From contig JAJOZX010001728.1 of the NCBI GenBank assembly GCA_023014485.1, forward strand, positions 230,001 to 294,000: a DNA stretch of 64,000 nt. The letters run 5' to 3'. Made by a program: the position numbers and the translations under genes. This DNA comes from Bathynomus jamesi. Its lineage: Eukaryota; Arthropoda; Malacostraca; Isopoda; Cirolanidae. Positions 54,888-64,000 of this stretch are shown in pieces (the first letter of the stretch is position 1; each line of letters starts with the position of its first letter). Under the pieces are notes generated by a model that was not told where the DNA came from, ran no database searches, and saw only the letters and a list, made by a program, of their open reading frames with translations.

Positions 54888-55074
54888 TACCAAAGATTTA
54901 GCGTCCTACCCTTTTTATCTAAATTTGTTTTGAAGGAATTCAAAACAACAGGATCGAGTTGAAAAAGACCTTTGCTTATGTTGAAGTTATTTGAAAGTTG
55001 GATAATGGCAGACTCAAGAATATTTCTATTGACAATGTTACTAGAATGAAATAAAACTGAAGCATTATTCCAAT
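54888..55074 (-). pseudogene. Penelope-like protein C-terminus, downstream half
   Basis: Directly across the Ty3 insertion the frame resumes with WNNASVLFHSSNIVNRNILE, then SAIIQLSNNFNISKGLFQLD, ending in a stop near 54886. The join is in frame once one CAAT copy is discounted. Confidence 0.87.
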
Positions 55075-55539
55075 TGTTGGTTTACGTCGTCGTCGTTGGC
55101 CTAGGCAAGCTACGGCTTGGGACCGTAGCGCATCTATCCGGTATAGGTTAACCTGGATGATGTAGCCATAAGCACTGCCGCTAGTTAAGTGCCAACCAGT
55201 GATTATCTCACTAGCCGTATTGAGTCCGTTAGGCGAAACTGCGACAGTACCAAAGGTGGAAAATATAACCATTGGTTTTCTATTATTTATTTGTAAAATG
55301 GACATGGTATTAGATTAAAATAAATATTTGAATATAAATAATTAACTGACAATTGTGATATATAATTAATTATGTTTACATACAATAAAATAATATAGTA
55401 TACATAAAATTAGTATTAATGTGGTTCACAATTGAATTATAATGGGGTAACTAATTTAAAATGAATTTATAACTATTCCGAAATTCAAGACGGTAAAATT
55501 AACATTTATCTTGAAACTAAAATAAGAGTATTCACTACA
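55075..55539 (-). repeat. 3' LTR of the Ty3 element
   Basis: Same sequence as 59691-60155 by eye. Confidence 0.96.
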
Positions 55540-55558
55540 CACTCCCCCACCAGAGAGG
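55540..55558 (-). promoter_or_regulatory. Polypurine tract
   Basis: Minus-strand CTCTGGTGGGGGAGTG abuts the 3' LTR; it is the expected primer for plus-strand synthesis. Confidence 0.8.
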
Positions 55559-55562
55559 AAGT

Positions 55563-58070
55563 TCAAAGAGTTCCGAACGACACTGATTTCCTCTGGACCT
55601 TTTTGGTAGCTACATGTACCTCACTTAAGGTTGATTCCAAAAACGCAGGCTTAAGACGATCGATAGAAACCTTGTCGACCTTGGAACCGCGCTGGATGAG
55701 AAATGATTTGCGCGTACGTCGGAGAACTTCATAGGGTCCGTCATATGGACATTGGAGAGGCCGTTTTGGGACAGGTACACGAACGAAAACGTGGGTGCAA
55801 GACTGGAGGGCTGGGGAAATAAAGATGTTCTGTTGGCTAGTCAATCGAGGGGGAACAGGCTGAAGGGACTGCATGTGAGAGGAAAGTGTTTGAGCGAATT
55901 CCGTAGGATCGCATGACTTATCCCCTGCAGTGAAGTAGCCACCTGGTAGCCGCAGTGTTGTTCCATAGACTAGTTCAGCCGCTGTAGTCTTCAGATCACT
56001 CTTAAATGCAGAGCGAATACCAAGCAACACGAGTGGAAGTTTATCCATCCAATGGGAGTCTTCGTGACACATAAGGGATGACTTCAGCTGGCGATGGAAG
56101 CGTTCGACGAGGCCGTTAGCTTGCGGATGATACGCACAGGTATGCGCATGTACTGTACCCAACAAGCTAGTAAACTTCTTCCAAAGCGAAGACTCAAATT
56201 GGCGACCTTGGTCAGTGATGACTTTTGTCGGCAATCCAAATCTTGATACCCATCCATGAAGAAAGGCTCTTGCAACAGTGTCCGCTTGGATATCAGGAAG
56301 TGGGATGGCTTCAGGCCATCTGGAAAAGCGGTCGAGACAGGTGAGCAGATAACGTTGGCCTTGAATCACTGGAAGAGGGCCAACAATGTCTACATGAATT
56401 ACTTCAAATCGCTGGGATGGGGGCGGAAATGCGTCAAAGGGGGACCTGGTGTGCCTTTGGACTTTGGCACGCTGGCAGGCAAGGCACGTTTTGGTCCAAT
56501 GTTTGACATCCTTCCGCATCGAGGGCCAAACAAAGCGAGAGGTAACCAGGTGTTGCGAAGCACGGATACCAGGATGGGAGGGCTTATGAAGATCCGTGAA
56601 GACTGCTTTTCTGTGACATGGAGGGACATAAGGGCGAATAGCAGCTGTTGATACGTCGCAATAGAGGGGCACAGACAATCCTGGCATACTCATTTTCTTG
56701 AGGGAAAGTGAGTGAGTGGAGTCTTCTCTGAGCAGGTCTTGTAGTTCCGTATCCTTATCTTGATCCTGTGCAATAGCATTCCACAGTGTAGAGCTGAGGG
56801 TAACAGAAGTAATCTCTATTCTTGAAAGTGCATCCGCTGGAGTGTTCAAGACACCTTTGATGTGGCGGATATCTGTGGTAAATTGCGAGATATAATCGAG
56901 TTGCCTGATGACTCTGGGAGAGTGGTTACAGCTGTTTTTATTGAAGACAGTGACCAAAGGTTTGTGGTCGGTAAAAACACAAAACTCTCGGCCTTCAAGG
57001 AAATGTTGAAAATGCTTCACGTTTAAGTAAATAGCAAGAAGTTCACGTCCGAAAGCACTATAACGCGTTTGGGCTGGCTGCAGCTTTTTCGAGTAAAACG
57101 CGATGGGTGCTTGTTGACCGTTAATGGTTTGTTCCAACACCCCACCGATCGCAACATCTGAGGCATCGACCGTCAGAGTTAGGGGGGCATCACTGATAGG
57201 AAATGACAGAGACAATGCACTATTGATAGCATTTTTGGCATTGTCGAACGCCTGTAAACTATCGCTACACCATAACAATTTCGTTACCTTGCGTTTGTGT
57301 GTGATCATAGCGTGTAGAGGAGCAAGAACACTAGCACAGTTTTTAATGAACTTGTGGTAATAATTTACCAAACCTAGAAACCGACGTAACTCACGCTGAT
57401 TACTTGGCATAGGGTAATTTTTTATCACTTCACACTTGTCCTGAAGGGGGGTAATTCCGTGCTGCGAAATCGTGTGACCAAGAAATTCCAAGGTTGGCTG
57501 TGCAAACACACACTTAGATGCATTAATAGTAACACCGTATTGTTCTAAGCGTTGAAAGAGGAGTGAAAGATGTTCCTTATGTTCCTCTTCCGTTGAGCTG
57601 GCCACAAGCAAATCATCGATGTAGGCATAAACAAAGTCTAAGCCTCTGGTGACCTCATCTATAAACCTCTGAAAGGTTTGCGCAGCATTCCGTAGCCCGA
57701 ACGGCATCTTCAAAAATTCGAATAACCCAAATGGTGTACAAACTGCAGTCTTGGGAATATCCGAAGGCTCTACGGGAATGTGGTGGAAAGCCTTAACGAG
57801 GTCTATTTTACTGAAGATAGATTTGCCGTGGAGAAGAGAAGTAAAGTCTTGGACATTTGGTACCGGATATCGGTCCGGGATGGTTGTCGAATTCAAAAAC
57901 CGGTAATCCCCACATGGTCTCCAGTCTCCTGACTTCTTCTGGACCAGGTGTAGGGGAGAGGACCAACTGCTTTTGGAAGGTCTTATTATCCCAAGATCCA
58001 GCATAAGCTGGAATTCCGATTTGGCAGCTTTCAGTTTGTCCGGGGCAAGACGTCTGGGTTTTGCAAACAC
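55563..58070 (-). CDS. pol: Ty3 Pol: reverse transcriptase, RNase H and integrase
   Basis: 835 residues, uninterrupted. RT: D90 in [15 protein letters not shown] and YIDD at 150-153. RNase H: D302 (VDASD), E343 (GRELLA), D368 (FTDHKPL), DAL at 413. Integrase: HHCC with H495/H499 and C529/C532, then D561 (VDIVGP), D620 (VITDQG) and E656 (LVERFHR), spacing 35 between the last two. A GPY-type module ([10 protein letters not shown]) lies near the end; no chromodomain is evident. The displayed start is internal; the natural product is a Gag-Pol fusion. A one-base shift from the protease frame is the only lesion noticed. Confidence 0.95.
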   Translation of the reverse strand: MFAKPRRLAPDKLKAAKSEFQLMLDLGIIRPSKSSWSSPLHLVQKKSGDWRPCGDYRFLNSTTIPDRYPVPNVQDFTSLLHGKSIFSKIDLVKAFHHIPVEPSDIPKTAVCTPFGLFEFLKMPFGLRNAAQTFQRFIDEVTRGLDFVYAYIDDLLVASSTEEEHKEHLSLLFQRLEQYGVTINASKCVFAQPTLEFLGHTISQHGITPLQDKCEVIKNYPMPSNQRELRRFLGLVNYYHKFIKNCASVLAPLHAMITHKRKVTKLLWCSDSLQAFDNAKNAINSALSLSFPISDAPLTLTVDASDVAIGGVLEQTINGQQAPIAFYSKKLQPAQTRYSAFGRELLAIYLNVKHFQHFLEGREFCVFTDHKPLVTVFNKNSCNHSPRVIRQLDYISQFTTDIRHIKGVLNTPADALSRIEITSVTLSSTLWNAIAQDQDKDTELQDLLREDSTHSLSLKKMSMPGLSVPLYCDVSTAAIRPYVPPCHRKAVFTDLHKPSHPGIRASQHLVTSRFVWPSMRKDVKHWTKTCLACQRAKVQRHTRSPFDAFPPPSQRFEVIHVDIVGPLPVIQGQRYLLTCLDRFSRWPEAIPLPDIQADTVARAFLHGWVSRFGLPTKVITDQGRQFESSLWKKFTSLLGTVHAHTCAYHPQANGLVERFHRQLKSSLMCHEDSHWMDKLPLVLLGIRSAFKSDLKTTAAELVYGTTLRLPGGYFTAGDKSCDPTEFAQTLSSHMQSLQPVPPRLTSQQNIFISPALQSCTHVFVRVPVPKRPLQCPYDGPYEVLRRTRKSFLIQRGSKVDKVSIDRLKPAFLESTLSEVHVATKKVQRKSVSFGTL

Positions 58071-58639
58071 AGGGGACCTTTTGTTGTAATGTGATGGGTA
58101 ATGGTGTGCTTAATGGTATCACCCATCTGCATCGGTTGAAGAATTCCTGGATATCGCTGGAAAAGGCACTGGTACATGGAATTAGGGGGAACGAGGGAAA
58201 GTGCAGAGTTCGAGGCGTCCGGAAGGGCAACCTGTTTGGCAAGAACAGAAAGCAGTGTGGCCTGGTCGCATAAGCGTCGCTTGTCAAGATCCACCAGGAG
58301 TTTGAAATGCTGGAGGAAGTCAGCGCCGATTATGGGATGCCGCACTTGAGCACAGATGAAAATCCATTTGAAGGATCGGTGAAGGCCCAAGTTTAGTTCA
58401 CGCGACTGAGTACCGTACGTGGGTATGCGTGAACCGTTAGCAGCGTATAGAGGCGGAGATTCCGGGTGCGTATGACCAGATTTTTGAGGGAATACACTGA
58501 CTGACGCTCCGGTATCGACCAAGAAATTGACACCAGAGTTCCTGTCCTTTATGAATAACAGGTTGGCAGTGCGAGTACTAGACGCCATTAGGACTCGCTG
58601 CTGGGGTTTTCCGACGAAAAATTGCAAGGGGAGATGCAC
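58031..58639 (-). CDS. pol: Ty3 Pol, protease portion
   Basis: The aspartic protease has its active site [10 protein letters not shown] and the distal [10 protein letters not shown] flap-end motif. The frame overlaps gag in -1. It then runs through the protease-RT linker and ends at a stop near 58031, where the RT continues in another frame (see next entry). The break lies near 58070-58080 in a C-rich run. Protease would process Gag and Gag-Pol. Confidence 0.85.
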   Translation of the reverse strand: MHLPLQFFVGKPQQRVLMASSTRTANLLFIKDRNSGVNFLVDTGASVSVFPQKSGHTHPESPPLYAANGSRIPTYGTQSRELNLGLHRSFKWIFICAQVRHPIIGADFLQHFKLLVDLDKRRLCDQATLLSVLAKQVALPDASNSALSLVPPNSMYQCLFQRYPGILQPMQMGDTIKHTITHHITTKGPLCLQNPDVLPRTN

Positions 58640-59352
58640 TTCCTAGCCTTCTTTCCAAATTTCGAGTGGTAGAAGCAGATCTTCCCGGAACTCGAACGAT
58701 GCCTCTTCGTAAATCTTGACCGAGAATGGCTTCTTTGCCGTTGATTTTGTAGCAGAGAACAAACGTGGTTGAGTTGTTGACTTAACTCTTCCACTTTCAA
58801 CTCCAGTTCCGATTGTGTGTTCACGTTGTTGACCGGAGCTGTGTCAATCTCCACTACTTTGTCGGCAGTTTCTGCTAGTTTATCAACTGGAGTAGCAGGA
58901 TCCATAGTGGCCAAGACACGCTGAGCTGATGGAGGAAGTTTCTGCAAGAACAACTGTCTAAAGATGTCCTTATCGAAGGTTTGTGCGCGTTCGCCTAGAG
59001 CGCACTGCATAGCCCTCAGCATTTGAGTGGGCTTACGGTCTCCAAGTTCTTCTTTTGAGATTAACTGATGTAGTTTCTCACGCTCGGAGACAGTGGTGCG
59101 GCACAGGATGGCAGACTTCAGATCGTTGTACGGGTCCTCACTCGTGGAAGTAGATACGATGACGTCACGGACTTCAGAGATGATGCTCGCTGGTAGAGAG
59201 GACAAAACATGATCGTATTTCGTCCTGCTAGCGGTGATCCTTCCCAAGTTGAATTGTGATTCCACTTGGTGGAACCAAATAAATGGATCACCCGGCCAGA
59301 AGACGGGGAGCTTTACGCTCAAGTGGGAGATGGCACCAGCGTCGTCAGGCAT
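58588..59352 (-). CDS. gag: Ty3 Gag polyprotein
   Basis: 254 residues from MPDDAGAISHLSVKLPVFWP. VKLPVFWPGDPFIWFHQVES is the conserved capsid start of many arthropod Ty3 Gags. A coiled segment (about 185-205), an Arg/Ser-rich stretch (SHSRSRFTKRHRSSS) and a cysteine/histidine cluster [14 protein letters not shown] at about 226-239 provide nucleic-acid binding. The frame is open to its stop and overlaps the protease frame by about 50 bp in -1, consistent with frameshift expression of Pol. Packages the element RNA into particles. Confidence 0.88.
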   Translation of the reverse strand: MPDDAGAISHLSVKLPVFWPGDPFIWFHQVESQFNLGRITASRTKYDHVLSSLPASIISEVRDVIVSTSTSEDPYNDLKSAILCRTTVSEREKLHQLISKEELGDRKPTQMLRAMQCALGERAQTFDKDIFRQLFLQKLPPSAQRVLATMDPATPVDKLAETADKVVEIDTAPVNNVNTQSELELKVEELSQQLNHVCSLLQNQRQRSHSRSRFTKRHRSSSGKICFYHSKFGKKARKCISPCNFSSENPSSES

Positions 59353-59449
59353 CTTCTCCTATGCTTGCTAACGTACAAGCAAGACAAGTTCCCAACGAAG
59401 GAGTGGAGGTTGAGACGAGCGCAGGCACAGAGCGCACGGGCAGGGGTGA

Positions 59450-59665
59450 GGGGCAGAGGGCACGAGCGACATTACAGTCTGGTCCTAGTCGCTCGGGTGA
59501 AGGGGGTGATGGGCACGAACGACGTTACAGTCTGGTCCTAGTCGCTCGGGTGAAGGGGGTGGTGGGCACGAACGACGTTACAGTCTAGTCCTAGTCGTTC
59601 GGGTGAAGGGGGTGATGGGCACGAACGACATTACAGTCTAGTCCTAGTCGTTCGGGTAAAAGGGG
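59450..59665. repeat. 53-bp tandem repeat in the Ty3 leader
   Basis: TTACAGTCTrGTCCTAGTCG recurs at 59472, 59525, 59578 and 59631, an exact 53-bp period, between PBS and gag. Confidence 0.95.
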
Positions 59666-59670
59666 GGAAT

Positions 59671-59690
59671 CCAGCTCCGGGGTCACCAAT
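59671..59690 (-). promoter_or_regulatory. Primer-binding site
   Basis: Minus-strand TGGTGACCCCGGAGCTGG begins 2 bases after the 5' LTR; a tRNA 3' end would anneal here to start minus-strand DNA synthesis. The same TGGTGAC word follows LTR-like units a and b. Confidence 0.85.
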
Positions 59691-60155
59691 TGTTGGTTTA
59701 CGTCGTCGTCGTTGGCCTAGGCAAGCTACGGCTTGGGACCGTAGCGCATCTATCCGGTATAGGTTAACCTGGATGATGTAGCCATAAGCACTGCCGCTAG
59801 TTAAGTGCCAACCAGTGATTATCTCACTAGCCGTATTGAGTCCGTTAGGCGAAACTGCGACAGTACCAAAGGTGGAAAATATAACCATTGGTTTTCTATT
59901 ATTTATTTGTAAAATGGACATGGTATTAGATTAAAATAAATATTTGAATATAAATAATTAACTGACAATTGTGATATATAATTAATTATGTTTACATACA
60001 ATAAAATAATATAGTATACATAAAATTAGTATTAATGTGGTTCACAATTGAATTATAATGGGGTAACTAATTTAAAATGAATTTATAACTATTCCGAAAT
60101 TCAAGACGGTAAAATTAACATTTATCTTGAAACTAAAATAAGAGTATTCACTACA
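59691..60155 (-). repeat. 5' LTR of the Ty3 element
   Basis: Minus-strand TGTAGTGAATACTC...AAACCAACA. 465 bp. Confidence 0.96.
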
Positions 60156-60159
60156 CAAT

Positions 60160-60583
60160 CAATACAGTGAGATAACTCTGACAAATGGACAAAAAGAGCA
60201 CTGGACAACTGTCCTGTTCTAACGGAATATTGATGCTGTTTTATACGTGTGTGCAAATCCTTTCCCGTCTGACCTATGTAAAAGGAATCACATTGTTTAC
60301 ACCCAATTTTATAGATAATGCCTGAATTATTGGTAGGGCTATTTTTTACTATGATATTTTTCACAATATTGTTATTTGAAAATACTACATTAATATCAAA
60401 AAGTTTAAGTACATTAGCAATGCCTAAAAAGCCCGGGAAAAATGGAAGTACTAAAATATTTTTTGACAAAGTACGAGTGTTATTATTGGCACGATAGAAA
60501 GTTCGTTTTGCCTTGTTGAGACAAGATTCCATAAACGCAGATGGGTAACACAGATCACTTCCAATACCGTTGATTTTTTCCAA
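60160..60583 (-). pseudogene. Penelope-like GIY-YIG endonuclease, upstream half
   Basis: The frame contains AKRTFYRANNNTRTL, VLPFFPGFLGIANVLKLF and the nuclease core SGIIYKIGCKQCDSFYIGQT, then GKDLHTRIKQH. The CxxC before YIG is typical of Penelope elements, whose GIY-YIG nuclease cuts target DNA. The frame continues as SELSHCID up to the Ty3 insertion. The RT domain upstream is absent: the arm replaces it. Confidence 0.9.
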
Positions 60584-60729
60584 TTCGGGTAGATTTCCAG
60601 TATAAATTTGTATTTTTAATTCATTTGATCTTGTGCTAAAAATCGATATTTTTCCTTACAAATCTGTATGCCTCTTGGTTAATCCTCTAATCTTTAATTT
60701 TTAATTTTTATTTTTACTTCTCCGTTTAT

Positions 60730-60778
<49 letters not shown>

Positions 60779-60780
60779 AG

Positions 60781-60820
<40 letters not shown>

Positions 60821-60835
60821 TTGTGTGTATGTATG

Positions 60836-60868
<33 letters not shown>

Positions 60869-61014
60869 CTGTAACCTATATATAGGCCGTAACCTTTTAT
60901 GTACTTCAGTGTTCCTGAGGATGTCATTAGACGAAAGCGCTTGAGCACCTTTTTGTGTTTCCTTTCCTTCGTGGTTTTATTCATCATATATATATATATA
61001 TATATATATACATA

Positions 61015-62060
61015 GTAACCGTATATTGGTTTTATATGAAGATTGAACTAAAACGTGTATGCCTTGCAAAGGGGAGTTCGTCCCCACGTGGCAGAGCAAC
61101 GTACCGAGTATGGAGGATATTGAGACACCAATCGACCAGGGAATAGGGAACGCTAGACAATACAAGAGAGAGGAGTGCTGGAATTCCCGTTTCTCCTATC
61201 ACTGTCCTACTTAACTGACCTTTTTCCGTGTCTCATCTACCCTGTGAGGAATCCAGCATGGTCTCAAACACACACTTCTCCATCTTTTCCTCACTACACA
61301 TCATGTATCTTACTCATTACATAATCTTTTCAAAATTTAAAAAATGGCACTGTCTTTAAGAGCCTCGGAGTTCCTTTGGGAGGGGAACATAAATGCCCAC
61401 ATTTCTGGCTTCCATGCTGTCAGTACCAGGAACGCAGACCCCAGCAGCAGGGCTGGTTCTGCTACTACCCATTCGAGATGTCCTGGGCCTCTGTCTGATT
61501 CACTGTTTATAAACTTCTGCAATATCTGTGACCTTTCCTCAAATTTCTAAACTGTTGAACACCACCTCTACTCCAATAAACTTCAACTTCTCCTCACTGA
61601 AACTCGGGTGTCTGAAACGACTTACAGCAATCCCTTTTCTGTACCTTCCTGCTTTCTCTATACTCAGTTTCATTCCAAAGGTGTCTGTTGCGCATATGTA
61701 CGCAACGACCAAACTTGTATTAACATTGTATTAACGACCAAATCGTGCAAAATCTGTTATTCGACTCTCCAAAAATTCCTTCATCAGATGAGAGAAAAAT
61801 GTAAACACTTATCTAATTCTAATTCTTCTCGCTCTTTCTGGTACCAAGCCAAAAACCACTCAACAACTTTACGTCTTCTTCTTTCCCTCCTCTTTTCCAT
61901 TCTGACGGTTCAGCTGGCGTCTCTTCATCTGGTAAAGCCGAACTCATTGCCAAAACTTTTACCTCCAACTCAACCCTGGACGAGTCCGGTGATGCTCCTC
62001 TATCTCCTTTCCCCTCCTGCCTTTACAGCATCATTGCATAAATTACAAAATTTTTTAACT
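61015..62060 (+). pseudogene. LINE-2 copy, endonuclease and pre-RT pieces
   Basis: About 61060-61320 matches 63760-64000 (CCAATCGACCAGGG...GGAGTGCTGGAAyTCCCGTTTCTCC), the 5' region of LINE-2. Endonuclease text follows: YSNKLQLLLTETRVSETTYS, then FHSKGVCCAYVRND. An internal deletion near 61740 jumps to the linker before the RT (FHSDGSAGVSSSG-type frame, NSTLDESGDAP), which has a counterpart in 44050-44150. Truncated at 62060. Confidence 0.8.
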
Positions 62061-62291
62061 AAGAATTTATAAATTATAAATTATAAATTTTTCAATTAAA
62101 TATTTATAAATTATAAATTTTTCAACTAAAAATTTATAAAATATAAATTATAAATTTTTCAACTAAAAATTTATAAATTTTAAATTATAAATTTTTTAAC
62201 TAAAAAAGTAATTTTTCTTTAAAAATAGTGGCGGCCATAGAACGGAAAAGATCTATAATCTCTGGCTTCTTTGACTCCTGACATTTGCCTC

Positions 62292-62357
<66 letters not shown>

Positions 62358-62358
62358 C
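62035..62358. repeat. AT-rich tandem repeat and (CT)n(TA)n
   Basis: AAATTTTTcAACTAAAAATTTATAAATTATA recurs about four times to 62205. (CT)n(TA)n occupies 62293-62358. Confidence 0.88.
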
Positions 62359-63053
62359 ACCGGGTGTCCCATTCGAAATGAAACAACTTTGAAACCTTAT
62401 AATTTTTTATTGAATGATGCAAACAATGTAATATTCACACAGCAAACAGTCAATGTCATAAAGTTTCATATGGTTATGTGAATTATAACATTTAGATATA
62501 TTAGATACATTGTGCATAGCATAATGTTTCCTTTTGTTAAGATCTTCACATGTTATATGCTGAGCAATTTGAAGCTTATATGGAGAGAGCTGCAGCCGCT
62601 TGCGCACGACTCTATGCACAGTTGAACGAGGAATCTGCAGTTCGACACTGGCACGACGGATGGACCTTCTCGGGCTACTACCAAAGGAGCCGCGTATTCG
62701 TTCAACATCACCTTCCGATCTTGTTCGCCCTCCAGAGTGTTCCTTTAGAACACTGCCAGTCTCCTCAAATTTCTTGGTCCATGCATATAGGTCTCTTCTG
62801 GTGGGTGGTTCTTTGTGAAAGGTTGTACGGAATCGCCGTTGCACCAGAGTAGGGAACTTCAACTCAGCCATCCATAACACACATTTCGCTTTTTCTTGTG
62901 GGGTAAACATAATTCAAACTGAAACATACAAAAAACATTATGACAAAAACTTATGCATATGATGTAGTAACTGGCAAAGTTTCAACATTCTCACATTAAT
63001 ACTTTAAAAATTACAGAGTTTCAAAGTTGTTTCATTTCGAATGGGACACCTGG
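62359..63053 (-). mobile_element. Internally deleted Tc1/mariner element retaining the DNA-binding domain
   Basis: TIRs CCGGGTGTCCCATTCGAAATGAAACAACTTTGAAAC and complement lie at both ends, TA-rich flanks. The catalytic domain is deleted. Confidence 0.87.
62407..62910 (-). CDS. HTH-only transposase derivative, 167 aa
   Basis: The frame is intact from MFTPQEKAKCVLWMAELKFP. It encodes a first HTH (TLVQRRFRTTFHKEPPTRRD) and a hinge with a GRTRS motif (GGRTRSEGDVERIR), then a second HTH (SIRRASVELQIPRSTVHRVV) ending at RLQLSPYKLQ near residue 113. A novel tail of about 50 residues, read through the deletion junction, ends in a stop. The layout fits Tc1/mariner transposases with paired-type DNA-binding domains. 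Without the DDE domain it could bind TIRs but not cut. Confidence 0.8.
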   Translation of the reverse strand: MFTPQEKAKCVLWMAELKFPTLVQRRFRTTFHKEPPTRRDLYAWTKKFEETGSVLKEHSGGRTRSEGDVERIRGSFGSSPRRSIRRASVELQIPRSTVHRVVRKRLQLSPYKLQIAQHITCEDLNKRKHYAMHNVSNISKCYNSHNHMKLYDIDCLLCEYYIVCIIQ

Positions 63054-63059
63054 TTTATA

Positions 63060-63322
63060 TATTTATATATATATAAGCAGCCTACAGATTGTTATCTATT
63101 GAAAAAATCTTTAGAGGGTTTTATGGTCTTTAATTTGAGTTGCGGATTGGGAATTTTTTTGCTTGTGTATTTAACTCATTTACTTTGTAATCTCTGCCTA
63201 TTTTGTTTCTCCCTGAAGATGTGAATATATCACGAAAGCACTCGGACTTCGTGTTTCCTTTTCCTTTTCCCTGTGGTTGTTTGCTTATTAATAAGATCAC
63301 GTGTTATTCTGTGATTTTAGTG
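63060..63322 (+). repeat. Penelope-like family Z end
   Basis: 63213-63237 reads CTGAAGA-T-GTGA-ATATA-TCAC-GAAA, followed by GCACTCGGACTTCGTGTTTCC. The layout is like families X and Y but the sequence differs. Confidence 0.55.
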
Positions 63323-63349
63323 CATATATATATATATATATATATAAAA

Positions 63350-63660
63350 TCGAGTGTAGAATATCCGCTCTGCTTTGTACAGCAAAAGTCTCCAAAACAC
63401 AACTTATGGGGGAACTGGAGGGACGAGTTTGTTACGAAAACCTTCCGTGGTTCTTCTTTAATATGTAAACTAAATTTGGTGCAGATTACTCTAGCCGTTT
63501 AGGGGGCCTCCTCCCAGTTACCCCCAGGGTTGGGAGAGACTGGTAGGGGCGAGTGTGTTACTAAAACCTTCCCTGGTTCTCCCTCAATGTGTATACCAAA
63601 TTTGGTGTAGATTACCCTTGCTGTTTGGGTGCGTGTATAAATGAATGTAGAACAGACAGA
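63350..63660. repeat. Direct repeat of two diverged units
   Basis: ACGAGTTTGTTACGAAAACCTTCCGTGGTTC...TTTGGTGCAGATTACT and GCGAGTGTGTTACTAAAACCTTCCCTGGTTC...TTTGGTGTAGATTACC are about 125 bp apart. The unit ends near GAACAGACAGACATACAT. No coding. Confidence 0.7.
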
Positions 63661-63690
63661 CATACATCATCATGATCATCGTCATCATCC

Positions 63691-63722
<32 letters not shown>

Positions 63723-64000
63723 TACATTTGTATATGTATATACAATGATGAAAGCAGGCCGGTGCGATCCGGTACGCAAAACCAGAAATAAATATGAGGA
63801 GATTGTAGATACCAATCGACCAGGGGAGTACTCCGGAGGGGACGTTAAGCAGGAGACAGGGAGTGCTGGAACTCCCGTTTCTCCTGTCACTCTCCTCCTT
63901 AGCTGATCTTTTTCCGTGTCTCGTCTACCTTGCGAGCAGAGCATGCTCTCAAACACACGCTTCTACCTCTATTCCTCACTACACATACATGCATCTTACT
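63691..64000 (+). mobile_element. (TA)n and LINE-2 5' fragment running off the window
   Basis: TA array at 63691-63716. From about 63790 the sequence matches 61100-61320 of the other LINE-2 copy (TAGATACCAATCGACCAGGG, CTTTTTCCGTGTCTCGTCTACC). Confidence 0.8.

Larger units (their letters stand above)
55075..60155 (-). mobile_element. Ty3/gypsy LTR retrotransposon, very young, TSD CAAT
   Basis: Two 465-bp LTRs (55075-55539, 59691-60155) with no difference that I can see. CAAT flanks (55071-55074, 60156-60159). On the minus strand: LTR, PBS, tandem-repeat leader, gag, protease, RT/RNase H, integrase, PPT, LTR. No env-like frame. Confidence 0.96.
54394..60987 (-). mobile_element. Penelope-like element with inverted terminal arms, split by a Ty3 element
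   Basis: Arms 54394-54796 and 60586-60987 are inverted repeats of about 400 bp including poly-A, CA and TA runs. The body encodes the C-terminal part of a Penelope protein (GIY-YIG) on the minus strand. The RT is missing. The Ty3 element interrupts the coding region with a clean 4-bp duplication. Confidence 0.85.

Noticed and set aside
55563..58639. Endogenous retrovirus with env
   Set aside because: No env-like frame is present between integrase and the 3' LTR; the PPT follows within a few bases of the Pol stop.
60122..60583. Host GIY-YIG nuclease gene
   Set aside because: The frame is interrupted by a Ty3 element, its C-terminus continues across the insertion, and it has Penelope-type cysteines and terminal arms.

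Overview
The window looks like intergenic DNA from a large, repeat-choked metazoan genome, most likely a decapod crustacean (shrimp or crab). The reasons are the LINE families, which resemble those I know from decapod genomes, the extreme density of (TA)n, (CA)n, (GA)n and trinucleotide arrays, and the many Tc1/mariner relatives. The organism call is inference. I found no convincing host protein-coding gene, no rRNA and no functional tRNA gene. Almost all coding potential is transposon-derived and most of it is broken.

Layout. 0.1-3 kb: non-LTR element LINE-1 (minus). 3-7.4 kb: a SINE/MITE zone. 7.9-9.3 and 17.4-18.9 kb: two related LTR-like units. 9.3-16.6 kb: a run of Tc1/mariner-type elements (a long-TIR mariner, a MITE with a transposase tail, a DD41D element, a DD34D mariner, a pogo/Tigger remnant) with a large foldback tandem array. 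19.8-23.4 kb: element A, a DNA transposon with 446-bp TIRs. 25.1-26.4 kb: a second DD34D mariner in inverse orientation. 26.4-32.3 kb: LINE-6 (plus) split by element B, a paralogue of A with a 9-bp target duplication. 33.2-44.9 kb: LINE-3 (minus), which has received two hAT MITEs, a 7.8-kb hAT, LINE-2 and a TTAA MITE; the hAT in turn holds LINE-4 and an opposite-strand zinc-finger/acidic-motif gene. 45-49 kb: AT-rich DNA with satellites. 49.0-52.5 kb: a long-TIR MITE and LINE-1 copy 2. 53.9-54.1 kb: a second foldback element. 54.4-61.0 kb: a Penelope-like element (GIY-YIG) split by a very young Ty3/gypsy element with indistinguishable LTRs. 61-64 kb: LINE-2 fragments and a Tc1/mariner derivative that keeps only its DNA-binding domain.

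How it fits together: this is a stratified record of insertions. Junctions read cleanly across several insertions, so the order of events can be inferred. The strongest candidates for something poorly described are (1) the A/B transposase family, (2) the gene carried on the opposite strand of the hAT, and (3) a recurrent hairpin motif, CYGANGA-N-stem-GAAA, in the ends of several Penelope-like families. Local names (LINE-1..6, SINE-1..4, A, B) are mine. All similarity statements are by eye; no search was run.
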